Source: UBA1876 sp003446665
Lineage (GTDB): Bacteria; Synergistota; Synergistia; Synergistales; Thermovirgaceae
Assembly: GCA_040616305.1 (NCBI GenBank)
Contig: CP159918.1
Span: forward strand, 992,001-1,056,000
Reading direction: 5' to 3'
Length of the DNA stretch: 64,000 nucleotides
Numbering within the stretch: position 1 is the stretch's first letter; each line of letters begins with the position of its first letter. Below, piece after piece: positions 50,078-58,172 of the stretch. The notes under the pieces were generated by a model that ran no database searches, had not been told where the DNA came from, and saw only the letters and a program-made list of their open reading frames with translations. A program made the position numbers and the translations under genes.

Positions 50078-50083
50078 CCGCAT

Positions 50084-50213
50084 TTGGATCAGAAAGTCTT
50101 GACTCATTGGGTCTTGAACTTTAAAATCCAGAAGCTGCAAGCTAAATCGCATGGAAAGGGCTTGAAAGACCTTCTTTGGAGGCGCCCTCTGTTCCAGCGG
50201 GAGGAGGATGTGC
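50084..50213 (+). promoter_or_regulatory. long rplU leader, possible L21-type autoregulatory RNA
   Basis: About 130 bases of leader with several G/C blocks (GGCGCCC near 50181, AAGTCTTGA and TTGAACTTT near 50094-50122) before the GAGGAGG ribosome binding site. A structured L21 leader is known upstream of rplU in Bacillus and relatives; I could not match its consensus by eye, so this is a placeholder based on position and length. Confidence 0.35.
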
Positions 50214-50528
50214 ATGTACGCAGTTGTCGAAACGGGCGGCAAACAGTACAGGGTCGCCCCGCAAGACGTGATCGATGTGGAGAAGATCGAAGGACAGCCA
50301 GGAGACGAGGTCGAGCTGGACAAGGTACTGATGGTGGCACGTGACGAGGGAGTCGAAGTCGGTTCCCCGTACCTGGAGAACGCCAGGGTCAAGGCCGTGA
50401 TCGAAAAGCACGGCAAAGGCAGGAAGATCACGGTATTCAAATACAAGAACAAGTCCAAACAATCGAGAAGGACGCAAGGGCACAGGCAGCATTTCACCAG
50501 GCTCCGAATCGCCGATATCGAAGCCTGA
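50214..50528 (+). CDS. rplU: 50S ribosomal protein L21
   Basis: A 104-residue L21: starts MYAVVETGGKQYRV, contains VFKYKNKSKQSRRTQGHRQ near the C terminus. The ATG at 50214 lies 6 bases after GAGGAGG; the ATG at 50208 touches that site and is not used. It heads rplU-prp-rpmA, the usual order in bacteria with processed L27. Confidence 0.97.
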   Translation: MYAVVETGGKQYRVAPQDVIDVEKIEGQPGDEVELDKVLMVARDEGVEVGSPYLENARVKAVIEKHGKGRKITVFKYKNKSKQSRRTQGHRQHFTRLRIADIEA

Positions 50529-50532
50529 AAAA

Positions 50533-50871
50533 ATGACTGAAGTACTTCTTGGCATCAGGAAGGGCCAGACACGGTTTATTGAGATCAATGGCCACGCGGG
50601 TTTTGCCGAAAAAGGCGAAGATATAATATGCGCCGGCATCTCAGCGGTTATACAGTCCCTCGAGATAGGGTTGACGGAAGTTCTCGGTCATTCCGATGTC
50701 AAGATAAGGAAGGATCCCGAAGGCGGTTTCATGTCCGTCGGTCTTTACGGGCCGGAGGAAAAATGTGCGGCCGTTCTTATGGAAACGGCGGCGCAAAGCC
50801 TTCGGGCCATTGCCAAATCATACCCGTCTTATGTTCGAATTACGGAGGTGGACTACAATGAAGTTTTTTGA
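50533..50871 (+). CDS. prp: ribosomal-processing cysteine protease Prp
   Basis: A 112-residue protease that removes the N-terminal extension of ribosomal protein L27. The catalytic His21 and Cys33 lie in NGHAGFAEKGEDIICAGIS, the family signature. It sits between rplU and rpmA, and its target rpmA carries the cleavable extension, so substrate and enzyme agree. Its 3' end overlaps rpmA by 14 bases. Confidence 0.95.
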   Translation: MTEVLLGIRKGQTRFIEINGHAGFAEKGEDIICAGISAVIQSLEIGLTEVLGHSDVKIRKDPEGGFMSVGLYGPEEKCAAVLMETAAQSLRAIAKSYPSYVRITEVDYNEVF

Positions 50872-51142
50872 TCTTCAGTTTTTTGCCCATAAAAAAGGAC
50901 AAGGCAGTACAGCGAACGGAAGGGACAGCATAAGCAAGAGGCTCGGAATCAAGCGCTCCGATGGGCAGTACGTAAAGGCCGGGAACATACTTGTAAGACA
51001 GCGCGGCACTAAGTACCATCCAGGTGCCAACGTCGGAAGAGGAAAGGACGACACGCTGTTTGCACTTTCCGAAGGTACTGTGCGCTATGTCACTAAAGCC
51101 GGCAGGAAATTTGTTGCCGTTGAGCCAGCGGCGACCATCTAG
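50858..51142 (+). CDS. rpmA: 50S ribosomal protein L27 precursor with Prp-cleavable N-terminus
   Basis: A 94-residue L27. The N terminus MKFFDLQFFAHKKG has the conserved LQFFA box; Prp would cut between Phe9 and Ala10 to leave AHKKG as the mature N terminus that reaches the peptidyl-transferase centre. The body has GQGSTANGRDS and GAGNI-like AGNILVRQRGTKYHPG. An ACGGAGG site precedes the ATG. A terminator follows. Confidence 0.96.
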   Translation: MKFFDLQFFAHKKGQGSTANGRDSISKRLGIKRSDGQYVKAGNILVRQRGTKYHPGANVGRGKDDTLFALSEGTVRYVTKAGRKFVAVEPAATI

Positions 51143-51220
51143 GAAGGCTGAACCGGATTTTTTGCCGTGAAAATGTCAAAGTCACAAAAGCACTTGTAAA
51201 AGTGTTAACAGCAAAAACTG

Positions 51221-51260
51221 CGGGCCTGCACCATGTGATGGTAGGCCCGTTTTTCTTTTT
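51221..51260 (+). terminator. intrinsic terminator after rpmA
   Basis: CGGGCCT (51221-51227) pairs with AGGCCCG (51243-51249), with an inner CCAT/ATGG helix, followed by TTTTTCTTTTTT. It separates rplU-prp-rpmA from obgE; the obgE ribosome binding site lies shortly after. Confidence 0.9.
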
Positions 51261-51287
51261 TACTGGAAATCAGGTGGTGTTTGTTAC

Positions 51288-52619
51288 ATGAAGTTTATCG
51301 ATACGGCCAGAATTCATTTTAGCGCCGGAAAAGGCGGAAACGGATGTGTGAGTTTCCGCCGGGAGAAATATGTACCCAAGGGTGGCCCTGACGGCGGGGA
51401 CGGGGGTAAGGGAGGGGATATAATCCTTGAGGCGGATTGCAACCTCTTTACCCTTGCTGATTTCCGGTACGCAAGGCGCTTCAAGGCTGAAAACGGGGAA
51501 AATGGAAAGGGTAAAAACAGACACGGCAAGGCAGGAGCGAACCTGGTCCTGAAAGTCCCCTGCGGTACCCTTTTGAAAGATCCGGAATCAGGCAAGGTCC
51601 TGGCCGATCTGGTTGTCCATGGTGACCGCGTGACCGTCGCAAAGGGCGGACGTGGAGGCGCGGGTAACGCTCACTTCGCTTCTTCCAGAAAGAAAACCCC
51701 CCGCTACGCTCAGCAGGGTGACCCAGGCGAGGAACGGGCTGTTATCCTTGAATTGAAGCTTCTGGCGGATGTGGGTATAGTAGGGGAACCTAACGCAGGA
51801 AAATCGACACTTTTAGGTGCCCTTACAGCAGCACGTCCCGAAACGGGGCAATATCCCTTTACGACTCTGACGCCGAACCTGGGCGTCCTGGTGACGGAAG
51901 ACCGGAAAATAATCCTTGCCGACATTCCAGGCCTGATCGAAGGTGCTCACGCGAACAAAGGGCTCGGCCACGCCTTTTTACGGCATGTAGAAAGGACCCG
52001 TCTTTTGGTGCATGTTCTTGACCTTTCTTCCGGCGACTTCCATGCGATTATAAGGCAATGGGAAACACTGAGGGATGAATTTTATCGTTATAATCCTGAA
52101 TTGCTCGGGGTGCCATGCATCGTCGTTGGGAACAAGGTCGACCTTCATCCCGGAAAGGAAATGCTAAGGGAAGTCACAATTTTCTTTGTGGAAAAGCATG
52201 TAGATTTCCTTGCCGTAAGCGCACTTTATGGCGATGGCATAGAAGCACTCATAGAAAAAATATGTCAAAATGTCGGCAGCAGAGAGGTCCTGGAGCGGCG
52301 TCCAATAGATTTTGAAATTGAGCCTGGCGAAATAGAGTTATCTGGGAAGGCGTACCCCCTCGAAATTGAAGATACAGGAGACGGGGTTTTTATTGTTCGA
52401 CAACCCTTCCTGGAAAAGATGTTGCATAGGTACAACTTCGAGCAGGAAGAGGCGTTGAGGCGTTTCCATAAACTTTTGAGGCGGTATCGGCTCGAGGAAG
52501 CCCTTGCTGAAAAGGGAGCAGAAGAAGGCGATACAATCATTATCGGCGAGGTTGAATTCTCCTACCTGCCCGAAATGACGACCGACGCGAATGAAAGAAA
52601 AGGAGCTCGAAAAAGATGA
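51288..52619 (+). CDS. obgE: GTPase ObgE/CgtA
   Basis: Ribosome-associated GTPase, 443 residues. The Gly-rich Obg fold is residues 1-158; the G domain has GEPNAGKSTL near residue 166, DIPGLIEG (G3) and GNKVD (G4); the C-terminal OCT domain is about 340-425 (ERRPIDFEIEP). It follows L27 as in most bacteria, and overlaps nadD by 4 bases. Confidence 0.96.
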   Translation: MKFIDTARIHFSAGKGGNGCVSFRREKYVPKGGPDGGDGGKGGDIILEADCNLFTLADFRYARRFKAENGENGKGKNRHGKAGANLVLKVPCGTLLKDPESGKVLADLVVHGDRVTVAKGGRGGAGNAHFASSRKKTPRYAQQGDPGEERAVILELKLLADVGIVGEPNAGKSTLLGALTAARPETGQYPFTTLTPNLGVLVTEDRKIILADIPGLIEGAHANKGLGHAFLRHVERTRLLVHVLDLSSGDFHAIIRQWETLRDEFYRYNPELLGVPCIVVGNKVDLHPGKEMLREVTIFFVEKHVDFLAVSALYGDGIEALIEKICQNVGSREVLERRPIDFEIEPGEIELSGKAYPLEIEDTGDGVFIVRQPFLEKMLHRYNFEQEEALRRFHKLLRRYRLEEALAEKGAEEGDTIIIGEVEFSYLPEMTTDANERKGARKR

Positions 52620-53254
52620 CGCCTTTGAACACCGAAGGGCTCAGGCAAAGAAAAATAGGGATAATGGGTGGAACTTTCGACCCGATCCATTTCGGTCATC
52701 TTGTTGCGGCTGAAGAAGCTTATTTCGCCTTGGGGCTCTCGGAGGTAATATTCGTTCCTACAGGTCAGCCCTTTCACAAAAGTTCAAGAAAGGTTTCTCC
52801 TCCTGAACAAAGGTATACCATGACTATGCTTGCTACTCTGGACAATCCGCATTTCAGGCTTTCCAGGGTGGAAATCGACAGGGGAGAGCCAAGTCACACC
52901 ATAGATACTCTAAGGGAGATGCGGCATTGGTATCCTCCCAACAGCGTCACCTTTTATTTTATAACAGGTCTCGATGCGGTATTGAGCATTGACGAGTGGC
53001 GGGAACCGGAGGCCATAGCGAAAGTTTCGCGAGTGGTTGCAGTAAGCCGCCCTGGTTACAGTACCGAGGGACTGGCTAAACTTCCCGAAGAAATCCGTCG
53101 AAGTATAATACCACTGGAAATTCCCCTTCTGGCAATTTCCAGTACCGAAATACGCAGGAGAGTCGCCGAGGGGCGAAGCATAAGGTATCTGGTGCCGTGG
53201 CCTGTCGAACACTATATTTACAAAAACGGAATGTATTACCGGAACGGATGGTGA
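52616..53254 (+). CDS. nadD: nicotinate-nucleotide adenylyltransferase
   Basis: Adenylates nicotinate mononucleotide in NAD synthesis (212 residues). Nucleotidyltransferase motifs GGTFDPIHFGH at about 18-28 and ISSTEIRRR near 184. With nadE and nadK, three NAD(P) enzymes are in this window. The yqeK phosphohydrolase, often found next to nadD, is absent; an LCP protein is in its place. Confidence 0.94.
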   Translation: MTPLNTEGLRQRKIGIMGGTFDPIHFGHLVAAEEAYFALGLSEVIFVPTGQPFHKSSRKVSPPEQRYTMTMLATLDNPHFRLSRVEIDRGEPSHTIDTLREMRHWYPPNSVTFYFITGLDAVLSIDEWREPEAIAKVSRVVAVSRPGYSTEGLAKLPEEIRRSIIPLEIPLLAISSTEIRRRVAEGRSIRYLVPWPVEHYIYKNGMYYRNGW

Positions 53255-53261
53255 TTCCAGA

Positions 53262-54530
53262 GTGTTAAAGAAGGGCGGGTTGCTGCTTATCCTGGCGGCG
53301 GTTCTTTCTTTTGCCGCCGGCGCTGGAATGAAAGTATTCCCTATTTTTAACCCCGATGAGGCGTCTATAAAACAAAACATCGAATACGATGAGAAGACCG
53401 GCACGGTCAACATCCTGATAGTAGGTGTAGACGAGATCCCGGGAGAGAAAACAAGAAGATCCGATACCATCGCCGTAGCTTCCCTGGATATAGAAGAAAA
53501 AACCATCAGAATAATATCCATACCGCGAGATACGAGGGTACAGATACCTGAAAGGGGATGGGAAAAACTTAATCACGCCTTTGCCTATGGGGGAGTTGAA
53601 CTTTTGCACGAAACTGTGGTGAACCTTTTGGGGATACCAATACATTACTATGCTATAGTGAATTACGATAGTTTCCCAAAGCTGGTCGACCTCATAGGTG
53701 GCGTCGACATCAACGTAAACAAACACCTCAGATATACCGACCGCGCAGGAGGTGTGTATATAGACATCCCCAAGGGGCAGCAGCACATGGATGGCAAAAC
53801 GGCGCTTGACTACGTCAGGTTCAGGCATGATGCCCTGGGTGACATAGGTCGAGTGGGTAGACAGCAACGTTTTTACAGGGCCGTTTTTCAGAAGATGAAA
53901 GAACCTGAAATGCTTTCGAAAATCCCTGAAATCCTGAAACAGGGCCTTGAGATGGTTGATACTAATATGACGGTAAGTCAGGCGATACAGCTTGTGGCCT
54001 ACCTTAAAGACATCCCTTCTTACAAAACCGTCATTGCCATGCTTCCAGGCCGGTCGGCATATATAGCGGGTGTGAGCTACTGGATTCCCGATCTTAGCGC
54101 GGCATCTGAGCTTCTGACTGCAGTGCCCGAGGAGGCAGAGGCATCCGTCGATGAGGTCGCACCGGAAAAAGACACGCTTACTGTTGAAGGACCACAAATT
54201 CAGGAACTTGTGGCAAGGATAGAAGAACCTATAGCGGTGCTTAATGGTACGGGACAATCCGGGCTGGCGGGCAGCGCCTCGAGGTTGCTCCAGAGCATAG
54301 GTGTGGATATGGCCTACATAGGAAATGCAAAACATTTCGATTATCACTATACGTCAATAAGGTATCCCGATGGTTCGAAAGCGGCCTCGGACAGGGCGGA
54401 GGCGTTGGCACAAATGTGTGGCCTTTCCGCCGAAGTTGTAAGACCTGAAAAAGGCCTGAAAAACGTTACAATTATTTTAGGAAAAGATTATGAAATGGTA
54501 TTTAACCGCCTGGAAAGGCTTACGCCTTGA
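53262..54530 (+). CDS. LytR-CpsA-Psr (LCP) family glycopolymer transferase
   Basis: A 422-residue membrane protein: signal anchor at residues 5-25, then the extracytoplasmic LCP catalytic domain (about 45-220) with SDTIAVAS, SIPRDTRV and the RFRHDALGDIGRVGRQQ motif (Arg and Asp of the active site), and a C-terminal LytR_C domain (about 315-420, IAVLNGTGQSGLA). LCP enzymes move lipid-linked glycopolymers onto peptidoglycan or protein. Its role here is likely related to the WecA/WecB products. The GTG start is 7 bases after nadD. Confidence 0.88.
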   Translation: MLKKGGLLLILAAVLSFAAGAGMKVFPIFNPDEASIKQNIEYDEKTGTVNILIVGVDEIPGEKTRRSDTIAVASLDIEEKTIRIISIPRDTRVQIPERGWEKLNHAFAYGGVELLHETVVNLLGIPIHYYAIVNYDSFPKLVDLIGGVDINVNKHLRYTDRAGGVYIDIPKGQQHMDGKTALDYVRFRHDALGDIGRVGRQQRFYRAVFQKMKEPEMLSKIPEILKQGLEMVDTNMTVSQAIQLVAYLKDIPSYKTVIAMLPGRSAYIAGVSYWIPDLSAASELLTAVPEEAEASVDEVAPEKDTLTVEGPQIQELVARIEEPIAVLNGTGQSGLAGSASRLLQSIGVDMAYIGNAKHFDYHYTSIRYPDGSKAASDRAEALAQMCGLSAEVVRPEKGLKNVTIILGKDYEMVFNRLERLTP

Positions 54531-54553
54531 GACGGAAAAGAGAGGGGGATGTG

Positions 54554-54928
54554 ATGCGGACATCTAAATCAGCTGATTTCAGTAAAATCGTCGACATACT
54601 GTCAGACCGGCATGGTGGAAAAATAGCCGTGATAAGCCTTGCCGGGCAATCGACAATAGCGGATCATTTTGTCCTTGTTACTGCCAAATCAGACATCCAC
54701 ATGCGGACGCTGAAAGATTACGTTACTGATTATCTCGAAGAACAGGAGATCTCCTACAGTGTCGAAGGTGAAAACAGCAGACTTTGGATACTTATCGATG
54801 CAAAGGACGTGGTAGTAAATATTTTCAGCCGAAAAGGCAGGGAATTTTACCGGCTTGAAAGTATATGGGCCGACGCCCCGATCGAATATTTCGGTGGAGA
54901 AGAAAGCGAAGAAGGGGCGGATATCTAA
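54554..54928 (+). CDS. rsfS: ribosome silencing factor RsfS
   Basis: Binds L14 and blocks subunit joining in stationary phase or starvation (124 residues). Marks: ADHFVLVTAKSDIHMRTL and the DAKDVVVNIFSRKGREFYRLE segment, the family core. The ATG at 54554 with AGAGGGGG upstream is used; a longer frame starts within the LCP gene. It closes the obgE-nadD-LCP-rsfS run. Confidence 0.93.
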   Translation: MRTSKSADFSKIVDILSDRHGGKIAVISLAGQSTIADHFVLVTAKSDIHMRTLKDYVTDYLEEQEISYSVEGENSRLWILIDAKDVVVNIFSRKGREFYRLESIWADAPIEYFGGEESEEGADI

Positions 54929-54973
54929 AACCCCCCATTAATTGCATAGGCTGACTGATGGTTTGAAAATGAG

Positions 54974-55019
54974 AAAAGGCGGGATCCGTTGTACGTTGTA
55001 CAAGGTAACCGCCTTTTTT
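54974..55019. terminator. bidirectional terminator between rsfS and tpiA
   Basis: Outer stem AAAAGGCGG / CCGCCTTTT (54974-54982 with 55009-55017), inner stem TTGTAC / GTACAA (54989-54994 with 54998-55003), and T-run after it. It lies between the convergent rsfS and tpiA and has A/T runs on both sides, so it can end both transcripts. Confidence 0.85.
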
Positions 55020-55075
55020 CTTGTCGTTATATAAGGTGTCCTATAATATATCTTATGTTGCGTATTTCGGATTCG

Positions 55076-55870
55076 TCAACGAATTGCCGAAGAGGCGATA
55101 GAAAGAAATGCATCGGGTTTCAAGGATGCACCCCCTACAAGGACACCGTCGACGTTATTCTGGGAAAGAAGCTCTTCCGCGTTTTCGGGATTGACGCTTC
55201 CCCCGTAAAGTATTCTCGCTTTACGGGAGGTTTCGGCATCGAACCTTTCGGCTATCTTTTCCCTGACAAAACGGCAGGCGGACTCCGCGTCATCAGGGGT
55301 CGCAGTATTTCCGGTTCCTATCGCCCATACTGGTTCGTAGGCTATATAGATGTTTCCGGTGGGAACGATTTTATTGCCGAATGCTCCTTCGAACTGTTCA
55401 AACAAAACCTTTTCTGTAAGGCCCTGCTTTCGTTCAGTTTCTGTTTCACCTATACAAAGCATGGGCGTCACGCCGCCTTCGATGCAGGCTGCGAGTTTTT
55501 TCGACGTCATATCGATGGTCTCGCCGAAGACATGTCGCCTTTCGCTATGACCGACCAGAGCGTAACGGCAGCCCGCTTCAACAATCATAGGTACCGAAAT
55601 TTCTCCCGTGTAAGCTCCCTTTGGTTCCCAATGCACATTTTGGGCACCTATTGCCACAGAGGTCGATTTTAGTTCAGTGTATGCGATGTAAATAGAAATA
55701 CCGGGAGGAAACAGGATTAATTCCAAATCACCGGCAAAAAGGGCATGTTTCAACTCCTTTTTGCGGGATGCAAGCTCAATCAGGGTTTTCGCGTAGCTTC
55801 TGGTCTCCCCCACTCCCAAATTCATTTTCCAGTTGCCTGCTATTACCATCCGTCTGTTTTCTGCAATCAT
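55076..55870 (-). CDS. tpiA: triosephosphate isomerase
   Basis: TIM-barrel glycolytic enzyme of 264 residues, slightly long. Catalytic Lys in GNWKMN near residue 14, His in VGHSERR near residue 105, Glu in AYEPVWAIGTG near 180, and the phosphate site YGGSV near the C terminus. AAGG lies before the ATG at 55870; a Met 7 codons later (MVIAGNWKMN) is an alternative. It is the last gene of the gap-pgk-tpiA set. Confidence 0.95.
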   Translation of the reverse strand: MIAENRRMVIAGNWKMNLGVGETRSYAKTLIELASRKKELKHALFAGDLELILFPPGISIYIAYTELKSTSVAIGAQNVHWEPKGAYTGEISVPMIVEAGCRYALVGHSERRHVFGETIDMTSKKLAACIEGGVTPMLCIGETETERKQGLTEKVLFEQFEGAFGNKIVPTGNIYIAYEPVWAIGTGNTATPDDAESACRFVREKIAERFDAETSRKARILYGGSVNPENAEELLSQNNVDGVLVGGASLKPDAFLSIASSAIR

Positions 55871-55881
55871 GGCGACGTACC

Positions 55882-57081
55882 TTACGCTTCTCCTTTTTCT
55901 GTGAGCGGTTCCAGGCCGGGTAAAAGTTTCCCTTCGAAAAATTCAAGACTTGCACCACCGCCTGTAGAGACATGGGTCACATCTTTCGCGAATCCCAGGC
56001 TGTTTGCTGCAGCCGCTGTATCTCCTCCTCCCAGAACCGTAACTGCACCTTCGGCGGTTCGTTTTGAAACCGCAGCCCCTATCGCCCTGGTCCCTTCAGC
56101 GAAGGCAGGGTGTTCGAACATACCCATAGGCCCATTCCACAAAACTGAGCCTGCACCGGCGATTTCGGTTGAAAATTCTTTACAGGTCTCTGGTCCTATA
56201 TCCAGTCCCATCATGTCTTCAGGGAATGTATCTGTCTTTGCGATACCGATGTTGGTTTCGTTTTCGGGACTATAGGAGACAACGAAATCCCGCGGCAGAA
56301 CAAGCCTGAAATCCTTCCCACGAATCTTTTCGAGGATATATCGGGCTTTTTCGATGTTTTCCTCGTCACATTTCGAACGGCCTATGGAAAAACCCTTGAC
56401 CAATAGAAAGGGAAAGGCCATAGCACCTCCTACGAGCATGGCGGAAGCCTTGTCGGCCATGTTCTCTATTACTCCGATCTTGTCGGTGACTTTCGCTCCA
56501 CCCAGGACCAATACAAGGGGTTTCGGCGGATTATCCCTTACGGTGCCCAGGATTCTTACCTCCTTTTCTACCAGGAGTCCGGCAAAGGCCGGAAGATAGT
56601 CGGCAACTCCCCTTGTAGAAGCATGAGCCCTGTGTGCAGCGCTAAAGGCATCCATGACGAAAATATCAAAGGGGGCCGAGAGCCTTTTGGCAAATTCGGC
56701 GTCGTTGGCTTCTTCTTCAGGATGAAACCTCGTGTTCTCCAAAAGAACCAATCCGCCTTCAGGCATGTTTTGGAGAACCTGGGGTACCATATCGCTAATA
56801 CAATCTTCAACGAAGGGGATCTCGAAGCCCAGGGTTTCCTCGAGCTTTTTGCGGACCGGTTTCAAGGAATATTCTGGCGCTATTTTCCCCTTCGGTCTTC
56901 CGAGATGGGAAAGGAGAGCGGTTTTGGCTCCCCTTTCCCTCAAAAGCCCTATCGTTTCTAGATGCGCCACTATCCTCGTCTCGTCGGCTACTTTGCCGTT
57001 TTCTATGGGTACGTTAAAGTCGACTCTCAAAAGGACTTTTTTGCCCTTCACATCCACAGAAGAGATTTTTCTGAGCTGCAT
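55882..57081 (-). CDS. pgk: phosphoglycerate kinase
   Basis: Glycolytic ATP-forming kinase, 399 residues. Signatures: LLRVDFNVP, SHLGRPKG, the RFHPEE segment, GGAKVTDKI, VLWNGPMGMFE and GGGDTAAAA near the C terminus. The ATG at 57081 is used; a longer open frame extends into gap. It begins 5 bases after the gap stop and ends 11 bases before tpiA. Confidence 0.96.
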   Translation of the reverse strand: MQLRKISSVDVKGKKVLLRVDFNVPIENGKVADETRIVAHLETIGLLRERGAKTALLSHLGRPKGKIAPEYSLKPVRKKLEETLGFEIPFVEDCISDMVPQVLQNMPEGGLVLLENTRFHPEEEANDAEFAKRLSAPFDIFVMDAFSAAHRAHASTRGVADYLPAFAGLLVEKEVRILGTVRDNPPKPLVLVLGGAKVTDKIGVIENMADKASAMLVGGAMAFPFLLVKGFSIGRSKCDEENIEKARYILEKIRGKDFRLVLPRDFVVSYSPENETNIGIAKTDTFPEDMMGLDIGPETCKEFSTEIAGAGSVLWNGPMGMFEHPAFAEGTRAIGAAVSKRTAEGAVTVLGGGDTAAAANSLGFAKDVTHVSTGGGASLEFFEGKLLPGLEPLTEKGEA

Positions 57082-57086
57082 GGTTT

Positions 57087-58103
57087 TTATAACCCCTTCT
57101 TTATGACGTAGTTCACCAAATCCAGCACCCTGCAGGCATAACCCCACTCATTGTCATACCAGGCAAGGGTTTTGGCCATATTGTCTATGCACATGGTGTG
57201 ATTAGCTGCGAAGATCGAGGAACGGCTGTCACCCACGAAATCCATGGATACCAGGTCTTCTGTTTCGTAGCCCAGGATACCCTTGAGTTCTCCTTCAGAA
57301 TATTCTTTGATGGTTTCGTTGATGGTTTTCGCGTCGACCGTTTTTTCGAGCTCGACGACAAGGTCTACCACTGAAACATCGGGTGTCGGCACTCGCATGG
57401 CGATCCCGTTCATTTTCCCCTGGATTTCAGGTATGACCTTGCCTATGGCGGCCGCCGCACCCGTTGTAGTGGGAATTATCGAAAGGGCCGCGGCTCGGCC
57501 GCGATGGAGTTTCTTGTGCGACGCGTCCAGCGTTTTCTGGTCGTTAGTATAGGAATGAGCCGTAGTCATCAGGCCCTTTACGATGCCGAAACGCTCGTGA
57601 AGGACCTTAACAACAGGGGCCAGGCAGTTGGTCGTGCACGAGGCATTGGAAAGTATACGGTGTGATTTCGGGTCGTATATGCCTTCGTTGACCCCTATAA
57701 CGATAGTGGCGTCCTCACCCTTGGCGGGAGCCGAAATCACTACTTTTTTAGCGCCTGCGTCCAGATGTGCCCGGGCCTTGTCCGCGTCGGTGTATTTCCC
57801 CGAAGATTCGATGACCACGTCCACACCAAGGTCTTTCCACGGCAGGTCTTTTATGTCAGGGACCTGCAGGACTTTTACTTCCCTGCCGTCTATTACGATT
57901 GCGTCGTCTTTTGTTTCGACGGTTCCAGGAAATCTGCGGTGAACAGAATCATACTTGAACAAATAGGCTCTCTGTCCCGCATCGGTTCTACTGTTGGTCG
58001 CGATTATGTCAAACAAGCCTTCCTTGTCGTATTCAAAAAGAGCCCTTAACGCCAGCCTCCCGATTCTGCCGAATCCATTGATGGCTACTCGTGTTTTTTT
58101 CAT
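57087..58103 (-). CDS. gap: glyceraldehyde-3-phosphate dehydrogenase
   Basis: NAD-dependent GAPDH of 338 residues. The NAD fold INGFGRIGRL is near residue 8, the catalytic Cys156 in SNASCTTNC, HSYTNDQ and WYDNEWGY near the C terminus. A GGAGGT site precedes the ATG. The 69-base gap from the debranching enzyme holds no obvious promoter. Confidence 0.97.
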   Translation of the reverse strand: MKKTRVAINGFGRIGRLALRALFEYDKEGLFDIIATNSRTDAGQRAYLFKYDSVHRRFPGTVETKDDAIVIDGREVKVLQVPDIKDLPWKDLGVDVVIESSGKYTDADKARAHLDAGAKKVVISAPAKGEDATIVIGVNEGIYDPKSHRILSNASCTTNCLAPVVKVLHERFGIVKGLMTTAHSYTNDQKTLDASHKKLHRGRAAALSIIPTTTGAAAAIGKVIPEIQGKMNGIAMRVPTPDVSVVDLVVELEKTVDAKTINETIKEYSEGELKGILGYETEDLVSMDFVGDSRSSIFAANHTMCIDNMAKTLAWYDNEWGYACRVLDLVNYVIKKGL

Positions 58104-58172
58104 GGTTATTCATACCTCCATCCAGAATTACTTGCGAGAATTGATCTTTTCCGTAATGGTACCGGTTCAGCG

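Noticed and set aside
53265..54347. Open frame of 360 codons on the minus strand opposite the LCP gene
   Set aside because: It lies wholly antisense to a clear LCP protein, reads as a Cys/His/Tyr-rich composition-biased peptide with no family motifs, and has no ribosome binding site.
54989..55672. Plus-strand open frame of 227 codons opposite tpiA
   Set aside because: Begins inside the terminator hairpin and runs antisense to triosephosphate isomerase.
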